Below, piece by piece: positions 19,134 through 29,645 of a stretch of DNA of 64,000 bases. Source of the DNA: Cupriavidus alkaliphilus (GTDB lineage Bacteria > Pseudomonadota > Gammaproteobacteria > Burkholderiales > Burkholderiaceae); the NCBI RefSeq assembly GCF_900094595.1, contig NZ_FMAD01000002.1, positions 310,001-374,000 on the forward strand, written 5' to 3'. The translations under genes were made by a program, and so were the position numbers. Numbering within the stretch: the stretch's first letter is position 1; each line of letters opens with the position of its first letter. Under the pieces are notes generated by a model, which was not told where the DNA came from, ran no database searches, and saw only the letters and a program-made list of their open reading frames with translations.

Positions 19134-20623
19134 CGCCGCCCGACGGTGGCGGGCGTGGCGGCTGGCCCGCCGGCGCTGCCGCTGCCACTATCGGCCGCCG
19201 GCTGCGCGTGCCAGCCGCCGCCCAGCGCCTTGATCAGCACCACCGCCGCGGTGTACTGGCGGCCGGTGATCGACAGCGCGGTGCGCTCGGCGGTGTAGGC
19301 GCTGGTCTGCGCCGTCAGCACGTCGAGCAGGCCGGCGGTGCCGGCGCGGTAGCGGTTGTTCACCAGCGCCAGCGCCTCGCGCGCCGAGCGCAGCGCGTCG
19401 TTCTGCACCACCGCCTCCTGTTCCAGCAGCCGCTGCGCGGCGAGGTTGTCCTCGACTTCCTGGAACGCGCCCAGCACGGTCTGGCGGTAGTTGGCCACGG
19501 TCTGGTCGTAGGCGGCCACCGCCTGCGCCTTGGCGGCGCGGCGCGCGCCGCCGTCGAACAGCGTGCCGGCCAGGCCGCCGCCGATCGACCAGATCCGGTC
19601 CGGCAGCGACATCCAGCGCGCCAGCGTGCTGGCGGTCAGCCCACCGCTGGCTGACAGCGACAGGGTCGGATAGTAGGCCGCCTGCGCCACGCCGATCTGC
19701 GCATTGGCCGACGCCATGCGTCGCTCGGCCGCGCCGATGTCGGGGCGGCGCTCCAGCAGTTGCGACGGCACCGCCGCCGGCACGCGTGGCGGCGCGGCAC
19801 GGAACTCGCCGGCGGCCAGCGACAGCGCCGCCGGAGGCTTGCCCACCAGCACGGCGATGGCATGTTCCAGCTGCGCGCGCGTGATCTGGATGTCGATCTG
19901 TTGCGCCTGCGCGCTCTTGAGCTGGGTTTCGGACTGCAGCACGTCGGAGCGTTGCGCGGTGCCCGCCGCGTACTGGTTCTGCACCAGTTGCAGCGACTTC
20001 TGGTAGTCGGCCACGGTGCGGTCCAGCAGCGCCTTCTGTGCATCGGCCACGCGCAGCAGGAAGTAGCTCTGCGCCAGGGTGGCCTGCGTCGACAGCAGGG
20101 TCGAGGCCAGGTCGGCCTCGCTCGCCTGCGCGCTGGCCTCGCTGCTTTCGACCTGGCGCCGCACCCGGCCCCACACGTCGAGCTCCCAGGTCGCGCCCAG
20201 CGTGGCGTTCTGCCCGTTGAGCGTGTTGCCGCTGGCATTGCGCGCGCGCGAGGCGCCGGCCTGCGCATCGACCAGCGGGAAGAAGCCGGCGCGTGCGGCC
20301 TGCAGCGATGCCACTGCCTGGCGGTACTGGGCCTCGGCGGCCTTGATGTTCTGGTTCGAGATCTGCACTTCGGCCATCAGCGCGTCGAGCTGCGCATCGC
20401 CAAACACCGTCCACCAGTCGGGGCGCGCCAGCGCATCCTGCGGCTCGGCGGGCTTCCAGTCGCCGGTCCAGGCGGGCGTGGCGGCGTCTGCTTCCTTGAA
20501 GGATTCGGACACCGGTGCATCGGGGCGCTGGTAGTCGGGACCCACGGCGCAGCCGGCCAGCAGCAGCGCGCACGCCAGGGGTACCGGCAGGGCATGGGTC
20601 AGCAAGCGGGAAATGGCAATCAT
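19130..20623 (-). CDS. outer-membrane efflux lipoprotein (NodT/OprM family)
   Basis: This is the TolC-like outer-membrane channel of the RND efflux system encoded just upstream. The 497-residue protein has a lipoprotein signal with lipobox LLAGC, then VGPDYQRPDAP, a usual N-terminus of NodT-type factors. It has two repeats of the coiled-coil efflux domain with the ATWELDVWGRVRRQVE motif and RRPDIGAAERRMASANAQIG. The start MIAISRL was chosen to place the signal peptide at the N-terminus. It is the last gene of the mdtABC-type operon, 16 bases after mdtC. Confidence 0.93.
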   Translation of the reverse strand: MIAISRLLTHALPVPLACALLLAGCAVGPDYQRPDAPVSESFKEADAATPAWTGDWKPAEPQDALARPDWWTVFGDAQLDALMAEVQISNQNIKAAEAQYRQAVASLQAARAGFFPLVDAQAGASRARNASGNTLNGQNATLGATWELDVWGRVRRQVESSEASAQASEADLASTLLSTQATLAQSYFLLRVADAQKALLDRTVADYQKSLQLVQNQYAAGTAQRSDVLQSETQLKSAQAQQIDIQITRAQLEHAIAVLVGKPPAALSLAAGEFRAAPPRVPAAVPSQLLERRPDIGAAERRMASANAQIGVAQAAYYPTLSLSASGGLTASTLARWMSLPDRIWSIGGGLAGTLFDGGARRAAKAQAVAAYDQTVANYRQTVLGAFQEVEDNLAAQRLLEQEAVVQNDALRSAREALALVNNRYRAGTAGLLDVLTAQTSAYTAERTALSITGRQYTAAVVLIKALGGGWHAQPAADSGSGSAGGPAATPATVGRR

Positions 20624-20639
20624 GGCGAACTCTGCATTA

Positions 20640-23600
20640 CTAAACGGCGGCCGGCTGGTCGGGCGTGCCGGCGCCGCCGGTGCCACGCCTGCGCTGGCGC
20701 CAGGCCTTGACCTTCAGGCGCCAGCGGTCCAGCGTCAGGTAGACCACCGGCGTGGTGTACAGCGTCAGCAGCTGGCTCACCACCAGCCCGCCGACAATGG
20801 AAATGCCCAGCGGCGCGCGCAGCTCGGCGCCGTCGCCGCGGCCCAGTGCCAGCGGCACCGCGCCCAGCAGCGCGGCCATGGTGGTCATCAGGATCGGGCG
20901 GAAGCGCAGCAGGCAGGCGCGGTAGATGGCGTCGCGCGGCGACAGCCCCTCGCGCCGCTCGGCGTCGATGGCGAAGTCGATCATCATGATCGCGTTCTTC
21001 TTGACGATGCCGATCAGCAGGATCACGCCGATCAGCGCGATGATGCTGAAGTCGGTCTTCGAGGCCAGCAGCGCCAGCAGCGCGCCCACGCCGGCCGACG
21101 GCAGCGTCGACAGGATGGTGAGCGGGTGGACATAGCTTTCATACAGCACGCCCAGCACGATATAGATCGTGATCAGCGCCGCCAGGATCAGGATCGGCTG
21201 GCTCTTGAGCGAGTCCTGGAACGCCTTGGCGCCGCCCTGGAAGTTGGCGCGCAGGGTCTCGGGCGCACCGATGCGCGCCATCTCGCGGTTGATGGCGTCG
21301 GTTGCCTGGGACAGCGAAGTCCCTTCGGCCAGGTTGAACGAGATCGTCGAGGCCGCGAACTGGCCCTGGTGGTTCACGCCCAGCGGCGTGCTGCTCGGCG
21401 TCACGCGCGCGAACGCGGCCAGCGGCACGCGGTTGCCGTTGCCGGTGACGACATAGATGTCCTTGAGCGCATCGGGCCCCTGCAGGTATTCCTGGCTCAG
21501 TTCCATCACCACGCGGTACTGGTTCAGCGGATGGTAGATGGTCGACACCAGCCGCTGGCCGAAGGCATCGTTCAGCACCGCATCGACCTGCTGCGCGGTC
21601 ACGCCCAGGCGCGAGGCCGCGTCGCGGTCGATGATCACCGAGGTCTGCAGGCCCTTGTCGTTGGTGTCGGTGTCGATATCCTCCAGCCCCTTCAGGTTGG
21701 ACAGCGCCGCGCGCACCTTGGGCTCCCACGCGCGCAGCACCTCGAGGTCGTCGGACTGCAGCGTGAACTGGTATTGCGAGCTGCTCTGGCGCCCGCCCAC
21801 GCGGATGTCCTGCACCGACTGCAGGAACAGGCTGGCGCCGGGCTCCTTGGCCAGCTTGCCGCGCAGCCGCGCAATGATGGCGTCGGCCGATTCCTTGCGC
21901 TCCGACAGCGGCTTGAGCGTGACGAACATCTGCCCGGTATTGCGCTGCGAGCCGCCGGTAAAGCCGGTCACGTTGACCACCGCCGGGTCGGACTGGACGA
22001 TCTTGATGAAGTTGTCGAGCTTGCCGCGCATGGCCTGGAACGACGTGGCCTGGTCGGCGCGGATAAAGCCGATCAGCCGCCCGGTGTCCTGCTGCGGGAA
22101 AAAGCCCTTGGGCACGATCACATACAGGTAGACGTTGAGCGCGATGGTGGCGAGCAGCACCAGCCATACCAGCGGGCTGAGCCGCAGCGCCGTGGACAGC
22201 GAACGCGCATAGCCGTCATGCAGCCACTGGAACATGCGCTCGGTGGCGCGGAAGAAGCGTCCCTGCCGTTCCGGCTCCACCTGCCGCAGCATGCGCGCGC
22301 ACATCATCGGCGTGGTGGTCAGCGAGACCACCAGCGACACCAGGATCGCCACCGACAGCGTGATCGCGAATTCCTGGAACAGCCTGCCGACGATGCCGCC
22401 CATCATCAGCAGCGGGATAAACACCGCGATCAGCGACAGGCTCATCGACAGCACCGTGAAGCCGACCTCGCGCGCGCCGCGCAGCGCCGCCGCCAGCGGC
22501 TTCATGCCTTCCTCGATATGGCGCGAGATGTTCTCAAGCACGACGATGGCATCGTCGACGACGAAGCCGGTGGCGATGGTCAGCGCCATCAGCGACAGGT
22601 TGTTGAGCGAGAACCCGGCCAGGTACATCACCGAGAACGTGCCGATCAGCGATACCGGCACCGCCACGCTGGGAATCAGGGTGGCGCGCACGTTGCGCAG
22701 GAACACGAACACCACCATGATCACCAGCGCCACCGAGATCATCAGCGTGTGCTCGACCTCGCGCAGCGAGGCGCGGATGGTGGGCGTGCGGTCCATCATC
22801 ACGTCCATCGAGATCGCCGCCGGGATCATCTTCTGCAGCTGCGGCAGCATCTCGTTGACGCGGTCGACGGTCTCGATGATGTTGGCGCCGGGCGAGCGGT
22901 TCAGCACTAGCAGCACCGACGGCTTGCCGTTGGCCGAGCCGGCGTTGCGGATGTCCTGCACCGAATCCACCACGTTGGCCACATCGCGCAGGCGCACCGG
23001 CACAGCGAACGAATTCGGGCCGCTGGTGGCGCTGGTGCCGCCGGTGGCGCCGCTGGTGATGGTGGTGGTGCCGCTGCTGGTGGTCAGCGTGGTCACGGTG
23101 ACGCCGTTGACCACCTTGGTGCTGACGCCGCCGCTGGCGGTGGCGTTGGCGGTGCTGGCGATCAGCGCGCCAGCCGACGCCGACGAATACGTGCCCGGCG
23201 TGGCGTAGCGGATGATCAGCGGCATGTAGTCTTCCGCCTTCATGGCCTGGTCGTTGGCGTAGACCTGCCAGTTGTTGCGGGCGTTTTCCAGCGTGCCCAG
23301 CGGCCGGTTGGCGTTGGTCGCGCTGATGGTGTTGCGCACATCCTCGAGCGAGATGCCGTAGTTGTTCAGCGCGGTCGGGTTCAGTTCGACCCGCACCGCC
23401 GGCAGCGAGGCGCCGCCGATGGTGACCTGGCCCACGCCTTCGACCTGCGACAGCTTCTGCGCCAGGATGGTCGAGGCCGCGTCGTAGAGCTGCCCGCGCG
23501 TCATGGTCGGCGAGGTCAGCGCGATGATCATGATCGGCGCGTCGGCCGGGTTGACCTTGCGGTAGGTCGGGTTGTTGGGCAGGCTGGTCGGCAGCGTCGC

Positions 23601-23948
23601 CCGCGAGGCGTTGATGGCGGCCTGCACGTCGCGCGCGGCGCCGTCGATATTGCGCGACAGGTCGAACTGCAGCGTCACCCGGGTCGAGCCCAGCGAGCTG
23701 CTCGAGGTGATCTCGGTCACCCCGGCGATGGTGCCGAGCGCGCGCTCCAGCGGCGTGGCCACGGTGGCGGCCATGGTTTCCGGGCTGGCGCCTGGCAGCG
23801 ACGCCGACACCGAGATGGTGGGGAAGTCCACCTGCGGCAGCGGCGACACCGGCAGCAGCCGCAGCGCCGCCAGCCCTGCCAGCAGGATGCCAAGCGTGAG
23901 CAGCGCGGTCGCGACCGGGCGGTGGATAAAGGCGGCCGAAAGGTTCAT
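20640..23948 (-). CDS. mdtC: RND efflux inner-membrane pump, MdtC-like, with Ser/Thr-rich insertion
   Basis: This is one of two RND pump subunits of an MdtABC-type (MuxABC-like) system that exports drugs and other amphiphilic molecules using protons. The 1102-residue protein has the RND features [27 protein letters not shown], the large porter loops, [14 protein letters not shown] with the proton-relay Asp pair, and the C-terminal [15 protein letters not shown] helix. It is about 65 residues longer than usual. Residues 248-315, where relatives have a short RNGAPVRL-type link, carry a Ser/Thr/Gly/Ala-rich stretch before [17 protein letters not shown] resumes. Two bases separate it from mdtB. 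Confidence 0.93.
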   Translation of the reverse strand: MNLSAAFIHRPVATALLTLGILLAGLAALRLLPVSPLPQVDFPTISVSASLPGASPETMAATVATPLERALGTIAGVTEITSSSSLGSTRVTLQFDLSRNIDGAARDVQAAINASRATLPTSLPNNPTYRKVNPADAPIMIIALTSPTMTRGQLYDAASTILAQKLSQVEGVGQVTIGGASLPAVRVELNPTALNNYGISLEDVRNTISATNANRPLGTLENARNNWQVYANDQAMKAEDYMPLIIRYATPGTYSSASAGALIASTANATASGGVSTKVVNGVTVTTLTTSSGTTTITSGATGGTSATSGPNSFAVPVRLRDVANVVDSVQDIRNAGSANGKPSVLLVLNRSPGANIIETVDRVNEMLPQLQKMIPAAISMDVMMDRTPTIRASLREVEHTLMISVALVIMVVFVFLRNVRATLIPSVAVPVSLIGTFSVMYLAGFSLNNLSLMALTIATGFVVDDAIVVLENISRHIEEGMKPLAAALRGAREVGFTVLSMSLSLIAVFIPLLMMGGIVGRLFQEFAITLSVAILVSLVVSLTTTPMMCARMLRQVEPERQGRFFRATERMFQWLHDGYARSLSTALRLSPLVWLVLLATIALNVYLYVIVPKGFFPQQDTGRLIGFIRADQATSFQAMRGKLDNFIKIVQSDPAVVNVTGFTGGSQRNTGQMFVTLKPLSERKESADAIIARLRGKLAKEPGASLFLQSVQDIRVGGRQSSSQYQFTLQSDDLEVLRAWEPKVRAALSNLKGLEDIDTDTNDKGLQTSVIIDRDAASRLGVTAQQVDAVLNDAFGQRLVSTIYHPLNQYRVVMELSQEYLQGPDALKDIYVVTGNGNRVPLAAFARVTPSSTPLGVNHQGQFAASTISFNLAEGTSLSQATDAINREMARIGAPETLRANFQGGAKAFQDSLKSQPILILAALITIYIVLGVLYESYVHPLTILSTLPSAGVGALLALLASKTDFSIIALIGVILLIGIVKKNAIMMIDFAIDAERREGLSPRDAIYRACLLRFRPILMTTMAALLGAVPLALGRGDGAELRAPLGISIVGGLVVSQLLTLYTTPVVYLTLDRWRLKVKAWRQRRRGTGGAGTPDQPAAV

Positions 23949-23950
23949 GG

Positions 23951-26900
23951 TCAGACCGGCTCCTCGCCCGTGCCGCCTTCCTCCGGATCGCCGAAGCGGC
24001 GCTTGCGCCAGCCCTTCACGCGCGTCGCCACGCGGTCGAAGGCCAGGTAGATCACCGGCGTGGTGAACAGCGTCAGCACCTGGCTGACCAGCAGGCCGCC
24101 GACCATGGTCACGCCCAGCGGCCGGCGCAGTTCGCTGCCGATGCCCGAGCCCAGCATCAGCGGCAGCGCCGCCAGCAACGCGGCCATGGTGGTCATCAGG
24201 ATCGGGCGGAAGCGCAGCAGGCAGGCCTGGAAGATCGCGTCGCGCGGCGACATGCCCTGCTCGCGCTCGGCCTCGAGCGCGAAGTCGATCATCATGATCG
24301 CGTTCTTCTTGACGATGCCGATCAGCAGGATGATGCCGATGATGGCGATGATGCCCAGGTCCATCCCCGCCACCAGCAGCGCCAGCAGCGCGCCGACGCC
24401 GGCCGACGGCAGCGTCGACAGGATCGTGACCGGGTGGATGGTGCTTTCATACAGCACGCCCAGCACGATATACATGGTCACCACCGCGGCCAGGATCAGC
24501 CACAGCGTGTTCGACAGCGACGCGCGGAACGCCAGCGCCGCGCCCTGGAAGCTGGTCTGCATCGAGATCGGCAGGCCCAGTTCCTGTTCCACCTTGGTGA
24601 TCTTGTCGACTGCCGCGCCCAGCGATTCGCCGGGTGCCAGGTTGAACGAGATCGTCGCCGCCGGGAACTGCCCCTGGTGGTTGATCACCAGCGGCCCGGT
24701 GCGCTCGGTGATGCGCGCGAACGCGCCCAGCGGCACCTGTCCGCCGGAAGAGGAGGGCAGGCGCAGCTCGGCCAGCGATTGCGGGCTGGTGCGGAATTCC
24801 GGCATGGTCTCGAGCACCACGCGGTACTGGCTCGACTGCGTGAAGATGGTCGACACCAGCCGCTGGCCGAAGGCGCTGTACAGCGCGCTGTCGATCACCG
24901 CGGTGGTGATGCCGAAGCGCGCCGCGGCGTCGCGGTCGATATCGACGTACGCGCGCAGGCCGTTGTTCTGCTGGTCGCTGGTGACGTCGCGCAGCTCCGG
25001 CTCCTGGCGCAGGCGCTCCACCAGTTTCGGCACCCAGGTGGCGAGCGTCTCGGGGTCCGGATCTTCCACCGTGAACTGGTACTGCGTGCGCGAGACCTTG
25101 TCCTCGATGGTCAGGTCCTGCACCGGCTGCGTGAACAGCGACACGCCGCCGAGGCTCTGCACCGACTGCTGCAGGCGCTGCGTGACCACGTCGATCGGGT
25201 CGCGCTCGCCCTTGGGCTTGAGGTTGATCAGCATGCGCCCGGCGTTGAGCGTGGTGTTGCTGCCATCCACGCCGATAAACGACGACAGGCTGGCCACCGC
25301 CGGGTCCTGCATCACCACCTTGGCCACCGCCTCCTGCTTGCGCGCCATGGCGCTGAACGAGGTGGTCTGCGCCGCTTCGGTGATGCCCTGGATCACGCCG
25401 GTGTCCTGCACCGGGAAGAAGCCCTTGGGCACCAGCAGGTACAGCAGCACGGTCAGCGCCAGCGTGGCCACTGCCACCACCAGCGTCGCCTTCTGGCGCT
25501 CGAGCACCCACTCCAGCCCGCGGCCGTAGCGCTCGATCACGTTGTCGAAGAAGCGGCCGGTGGCGCGGTGGAAGCGCGACAGCTTTTCTTCCGGCACATG
25601 GTGCAGCAGGCGCGCGCACATCATCGGCGTGAGCGTCAGCGACACCACCGCCGAGATCAGGATCGACACCGCCAGTGTGATCGCGAACTCGCGGAACAGG
25701 CGCCCGACCACGTCGCCCATGAACAGCAGCGGGATCAGCACCGCCACCAGCGAGAAGGTCAGCGAGATGATGGTGAAGCCGATCTGCTTCGAGCCCTTCA
25801 GCGCCGCCTGCATCGGCGAGTCGCCCTTCTCGATGTAGCGCATGATGTTCTCGATCATCACGATCGCGTCATCGACGACGAAGCCGGTGGCGATGGTCAG
25901 CGCCATCAGCGTCAGGTTGTTGATCGAGAAGCCGGCCAGGTACATCACGCCAAAGGTGCCGACCAGCGACAGCGGCACCGCAACGCCCGGGATGATGGTG
26001 GCGGGGATATTGCGCAGGAACAGGAAGATCACCAGCACCACCAGCGCGATCGCCAGCAGCAGCTCGAACTGCACGTCCTCGACCGAGGCGCGGATGGTGG
26101 TGGTGCGGTCGGTCAGCAGCTGCACGTGGACCGACGCCGGCAGCGCGTTCTGCAGCTGCGGCAGCAGCGCCTTGATGCGGTCGACCACCTCGATCACGTT
26201 GGCGCCGGGCTGGCGCTGGATGTTCAGCACGATCGCGGGCTTGTCGTTGGCCCACGCGGCCAGGCGGCTGTTCTCGGGGCCGTCGACGATCTCGGCCACG
26301 TCGGTGATGCGGATCGGCGCGCCGTTCTTGTAGCCCAGGATGATCTGGCGGTATTCGTCGGCGGAGCGCAGCTGGTCGTTGGCGTCGATGGTGGAGGCGC
26401 GCTGCGGGCCGTCGAAGCTGCCCTTGGCGCCGTTGACGTTGGCGGAACCGATCGCGGTGCGCAGGTCGTCGATCGACATGCCCAGCGATGCCAGCGCGGC
26501 CGGGTTGGCCTGGATCCGCACCGCCGGGCGCTGGCCGCCGCTGATGGTGACCAGGCCCACGCCCTGGATCTGCGAGATCTTCTGCGCCACGCGCGTGTCG
26601 ACCATGTCCTGCAGCTTGGGCAGCGGCATGGTGTCGGAGGTCATGGCGATGGTCATGATCGGCGCGTCGGCCGGGTTGACCTTGCTGTAGACCGGCGGCA
26701 TCGGCAGGTCCGAAGGCAACAGGTTGCTGCCGGCATTGATGGCGGCCTGCACCTCCTGCTCGGCCACGTCCAGCGGCAGTGTCAGCTCGAACTGCAGCGT
26801 GATCACCGAGGCGCCGCCCGACGAGGACGACGACATCTGCTTCAGGCCCGGCATCTGCCCGAACTGGCGCTCCAGCGGCGCGGTCACCGACGAGGTCATC

Positions 26901-27073
26901 ACGTCCGGGCTGGCGCCGGGGTAGAGCGTGGTGACCTGGATGGTGGGGTAGTCGACCTCGGGCAGCGCCGACAGCGGCAGCAGCCGGTAGGCCACCAGCC
27001 CGGACAGCAGGATGGCCAGCATCAGCAGCGCCGTGGCGACCGGGCGCTCGATGAAGAGGCGGGACGGGTTCAT
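23951..27073 (-). CDS. mdtB: RND efflux inner-membrane pump, MdtB-like
   Basis: This is the second RND pump subunit of the system; MdtB and MdtC type proteins form a heterotrimer. The 1040-residue protein has normal length. It begins [34 protein letters not shown] and shows the porter domain, the [14 protein letters not shown] proton-relay helix, [33 protein letters not shown], and the repeat half with [19 protein letters not shown]. No insertion is present at the site where mdtC has one. It sits 9 bases after mdtA and 2 bases before mdtC. Confidence 0.95.
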   Translation of the reverse strand: MNPSRLFIERPVATALLMLAILLSGLVAYRLLPLSALPEVDYPTIQVTTLYPGASPDVMTSSVTAPLERQFGQMPGLKQMSSSSSGGASVITLQFELTLPLDVAEQEVQAAINAGSNLLPSDLPMPPVYSKVNPADAPIMTIAMTSDTMPLPKLQDMVDTRVAQKISQIQGVGLVTISGGQRPAVRIQANPAALASLGMSIDDLRTAIGSANVNGAKGSFDGPQRASTIDANDQLRSADEYRQIILGYKNGAPIRITDVAEIVDGPENSRLAAWANDKPAIVLNIQRQPGANVIEVVDRIKALLPQLQNALPASVHVQLLTDRTTTIRASVEDVQFELLLAIALVVLVIFLFLRNIPATIIPGVAVPLSLVGTFGVMYLAGFSINNLTLMALTIATGFVVDDAIVMIENIMRYIEKGDSPMQAALKGSKQIGFTIISLTFSLVAVLIPLLFMGDVVGRLFREFAITLAVSILISAVVSLTLTPMMCARLLHHVPEEKLSRFHRATGRFFDNVIERYGRGLEWVLERQKATLVVAVATLALTVLLYLLVPKGFFPVQDTGVIQGITEAAQTTSFSAMARKQEAVAKVVMQDPAVASLSSFIGVDGSNTTLNAGRMLINLKPKGERDPIDVVTQRLQQSVQSLGGVSLFTQPVQDLTIEDKVSRTQYQFTVEDPDPETLATWVPKLVERLRQEPELRDVTSDQQNNGLRAYVDIDRDAAARFGITTAVIDSALYSAFGQRLVSTIFTQSSQYRVVLETMPEFRTSPQSLAELRLPSSSGGQVPLGAFARITERTGPLVINHQGQFPAATISFNLAPGESLGAAVDKITKVEQELGLPISMQTSFQGAALAFRASLSNTLWLILAAVVTMYIVLGVLYESTIHPVTILSTLPSAGVGALLALLVAGMDLGIIAIIGIILLIGIVKKNAIMMIDFALEAEREQGMSPRDAIFQACLLRFRPILMTTMAALLAALPLMLGSGIGSELRRPLGVTMVGGLLVSQVLTLFTTPVIYLAFDRVATRVKGWRKRRFGDPEEGGTGEEPV

Positions 27074-27082
27074 GCGGCGTCC

Positions 27083-28519
27083 TTACTGCTGCGGCGTGCG
27101 CGCGGCCGGTGCGCTGGCGCCGGCTTCGCGTTGGCGGCGGCGTTCGCCTTGCGGTGCCGAAGCGCCCGCCGCGCCGGCATCGGCCTGCGCAGCGCTGGCA
27201 CCGCCAGCACCATCTCGATGGCGCCGCCCGCGCGCGCGCGGCTGGCTGGCCGGCACCACCGCGGCGGCGCGCGCCGCCGGGTCGACGGTTTCGACCGTCA
27301 TGCCTTCCTTGAGCCGGTCGGCGCCGTCGACCACCACGCGCTGGCCCGGCTCGAGCCCCTTGAGCACCGCGGTACGGGTGCCGTCGCCGGGCCCCAGCTC
27401 GACCACCTGCACCTTGACCTTGCTGGCTTGGTCGACGGTGTAGACAAAGGTGCCCTGCTGGCCGCGCTGGATCGCCGCCACCGGGATCACGGTGGCATCC
27501 CGGAGCGTATCGACGCGCGTGCGCACGTTGACGAACTGGTTGGGGAACAGCATGCCGTCGGCGTTGGGGAACACCGCCTTGAGCTTGACCGTGCCGGTGG
27601 TGGTGTCGATCTGGTTGTCGGTGGTCAGCAGCTCGCCTTCGCCGAGCTGGTTGCGCACCTGGCGGTCCCAGGCCTGCACCGGCAGCTTTTCGCCGGCGTT
27701 GAGCTTTTTCAGCACCGAGGGCAGGTTGTCCTCGGGGATGGTGTACATCACCGCGATCGGCTGGATCTGCGTGATCAGCGCGATGCCGTTGGTGTCGCTG
27801 GTATTGACGATATTGCCGGGATCGACCTGGCGCAGGCCGATGCGGCCCGACACCGGCGCCACGATCCGGGTGTAGCCCAGCTGCAGGCGCGCGTTGGCGA
27901 CATTGCCCTGGTCGGTCTTGACCACGCCCTCGTACTGGCGCACCAGCGCGTCCTGGGTATCGACCTGCTGCTTGGAGATCGAATCCTGGCCCAGCAGCGT
28001 GCGGTAGCGCTGCTGGTCCAGCCGTGCGTTCTGCAGCAGCGCCTGGTCGCGCGCCAGCTGCCCCACGGCCTGGTCGAGCGCGGCCTGGAACGGGCGCGGG
28101 TCGATCTCGGCCAGCACGTCGCCGGCCTTGACCATCTGGCCTTCCCTGAACAGGACCTTGAGCAGCGGCCCGGACACCTGCGCGCGCACGGTCACGTTCG
28201 AGACCGGGGTGACGTTGCCGAGCCCGTTCAGGACCACGTCCATGTCGCGCTGGGCCACGGTGGCGACCACCACCGGCGAGCGCGGCATGCCGGCACGACC
28301 GCCGGGGCCGCCAGGGCCTGCCGACGCGGGCCCGCTGGCACCGCCCGGGCCCGCCGCGGTGCCCCGGGGGGCGTCGCCGCGGTGCGCATACCAGTACCAG
28401 CCGCCCCCGGCCAGCAACAGCACCAGCAGCCCGGCATAGAGCCGGCGCCGGTTCCGGCGCGGCGGGCGCGAAGACGGGGAGGGGGAGGGGTTAGGTTGGC
28501 CTGGTTCGGGGTTGGACAT
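27083..28519 (-). CDS. mdtA: RND efflux periplasmic adaptor (membrane fusion protein), MdtA-like
   Basis: This adaptor links the RND pump to the outer-membrane channel. The 478-residue protein starts with a proline- and arginine-rich cytoplasmic segment, one membrane anchor (LYAGLLVLLLAGGGWYWY, about residues 29-46), a Gly/Pro/Ala-rich linker, and the lipoyl/coiled-coil core from VVVATVAQRDMDVVLNGLGNVTPVS to RIVAPVSGRIGLRQVDPGNIV. The last 60 residues are low-complexity, rich in Ala, Gly and Arg. It is the first gene of the efflux operon and is divergent from the response regulator gene. Confidence 0.94.
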   Translation of the reverse strand: MSNPEPGQPNPSPSPSSRPPRRNRRRLYAGLLVLLLAGGGWYWYAHRGDAPRGTAAGPGGASGPASAGPGGPGGRAGMPRSPVVVATVAQRDMDVVLNGLGNVTPVSNVTVRAQVSGPLLKVLFREGQMVKAGDVLAEIDPRPFQAALDQAVGQLARDQALLQNARLDQQRYRTLLGQDSISKQQVDTQDALVRQYEGVVKTDQGNVANARLQLGYTRIVAPVSGRIGLRQVDPGNIVNTSDTNGIALITQIQPIAVMYTIPEDNLPSVLKKLNAGEKLPVQAWDRQVRNQLGEGELLTTDNQIDTTTGTVKLKAVFPNADGMLFPNQFVNVRTRVDTLRDATVIPVAAIQRGQQGTFVYTVDQASKVKVQVVELGPGDGTRTAVLKGLEPGQRVVVDGADRLKEGMTVETVDPAARAAAVVPASQPRARGRRHRDGAGGASAAQADAGAAGASAPQGERRRQREAGASAPAARTPQQ

Positions 28520-28854
28520 GTACGCAATCCTGGAAACGGTGCGCGCGGCGCACCGTCATGTTCTGCTGGCAAGTGACGATGCCGCAGTATGCCGCATCGC
28601 CATGGGCGCCGGCCGGCCCGGCGGGGCAGCGCGCGCAAGGGCCGCCGGCGTGCCGGCGCGTGCCGTGCGGCGCGCATCGGGCGGCGCTGACGGCAAGTCA
28701 TGCGGCAAGGATAATGTGCGGGCGCGGACGCCCGTATTTCGGCGCCCGGCGCTTTTATTACAGAGGATTACCAGCGGCCCGGGTGTAACCTCCGGAAACA
28801 ATACCGCCCGGCCGATCCGGCGTGTGCGCCGCCCGGGCTGACTATCATGTGCCT
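28520..28854. other. divergent intergenic region between mdtA and the response regulator gene
   Basis: This stretch of 335 bases must hold the start signals of both the efflux operon and the two-component system. No gene is convincing. A less GC-rich segment near 28735-28800 is the likeliest promoter region. Binding sites for the adjacent response regulator would be expected here, but none was identified. Confidence 0.45.
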
Positions 28855-29598
28855 ATGCGAACGAACCAGCCTACCCAGATCCTTGTCGTCGACGACGATC
28901 CCGAACTGCGCGACCTGCTGCGTGAATACCTGACCCAGCAGGGCTTCGCGGTCTCGGTGATGCATGACGGCGACGGCCTGCAGGCGCGCCTGGAGCGCGA
29001 GCGGCCGGCGCTGATCGTGCTGGACCTGATGATGCCCAAGGTCGACGGCCTGACCGCGCTGCGCAACCTGCGCGCCCGGAACGACGATATCCCGGTGATC
29101 CTGCTCACCGCCCGCAGCGACGAGATCGACCGCATCGTCGGCCTCGAGATCGGCGCCGACGACTATCTCGGCAAGCCGTTCTCGCCGCGCGAGCTGCTGG
29201 CGCGCATCAACGCCGTGCTGCGCCGCAAGCTGGCGCGCCCGGCGGCGGCGCCCGAGGACCGCGAGTCGGTGGCCTTCGGGCCGTTCCGCGTCAACTTCCG
29301 CCAGCGCATGCTGACGCGTGCCGGCCAGGCGCTGTCGATCAGCGATACCGAGTTCGCGCTGCTCAAGCTGCTGCTGATGCATCCGCTCGAAGTGCTGTCG
29401 CGCGAGCGCATCGTCGAGCTGATGTACGGCAGCGCCAGCGGCATCAGCGACCGCGGCATCGACGTGCAGATCTGGCGCCTGCGCCGGCTGCTGGACGAGG
29501 ACGCGCAGCGCCCGCGCTATATCCAGACCGTGCGCGGCCGCGGCTACACCTTCGTGCCCGACGAAGCGGAAGAGATTCCCGCGGGCCTCCCCGAATAA
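28855..29598 (+). CDS. OmpR-family response regulator
   Basis: This 247-residue two-component response regulator has a receiver domain with the acidic pocket VVDDDP (residues 11-16), phosphoacceptor Asp57 in VLDLMMP, and the conserved Lys in GADDYLGKPF. A winged helix DNA-binding domain of the OmpR/PhoB type follows (ISDTEFALLKLLLMHP, DVQIWRLRRLL, YIQTVRGRGYTFVP). The start MRTNQPT was chosen because it places the receiver strand in the normal position; an ATG 11 codons upstream is unlikely. It is cotranscribed with the kinase and probably controls the divergent mdtABC operon. Confidence 0.94.
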   Translation: MRTNQPTQILVVDDDPELRDLLREYLTQQGFAVSVMHDGDGLQARLERERPALIVLDLMMPKVDGLTALRNLRARNDDIPVILLTARSDEIDRIVGLEIGADDYLGKPFSPRELLARINAVLRRKLARPAAAPEDRESVAFGPFRVNFRQRMLTRAGQALSISDTEFALLKLLLMHPLEVLSRERIVELMYGSASGISDRGIDVQIWRLRRLLDEDAQRPRYIQTVRGRGYTFVPDEAEEIPAGLPE

Positions 29599-29645
29599 CC
29601 CGGCGCCGGCGCCACGAATAGCCCCCGGCGAGGACCTGCTTTCCG

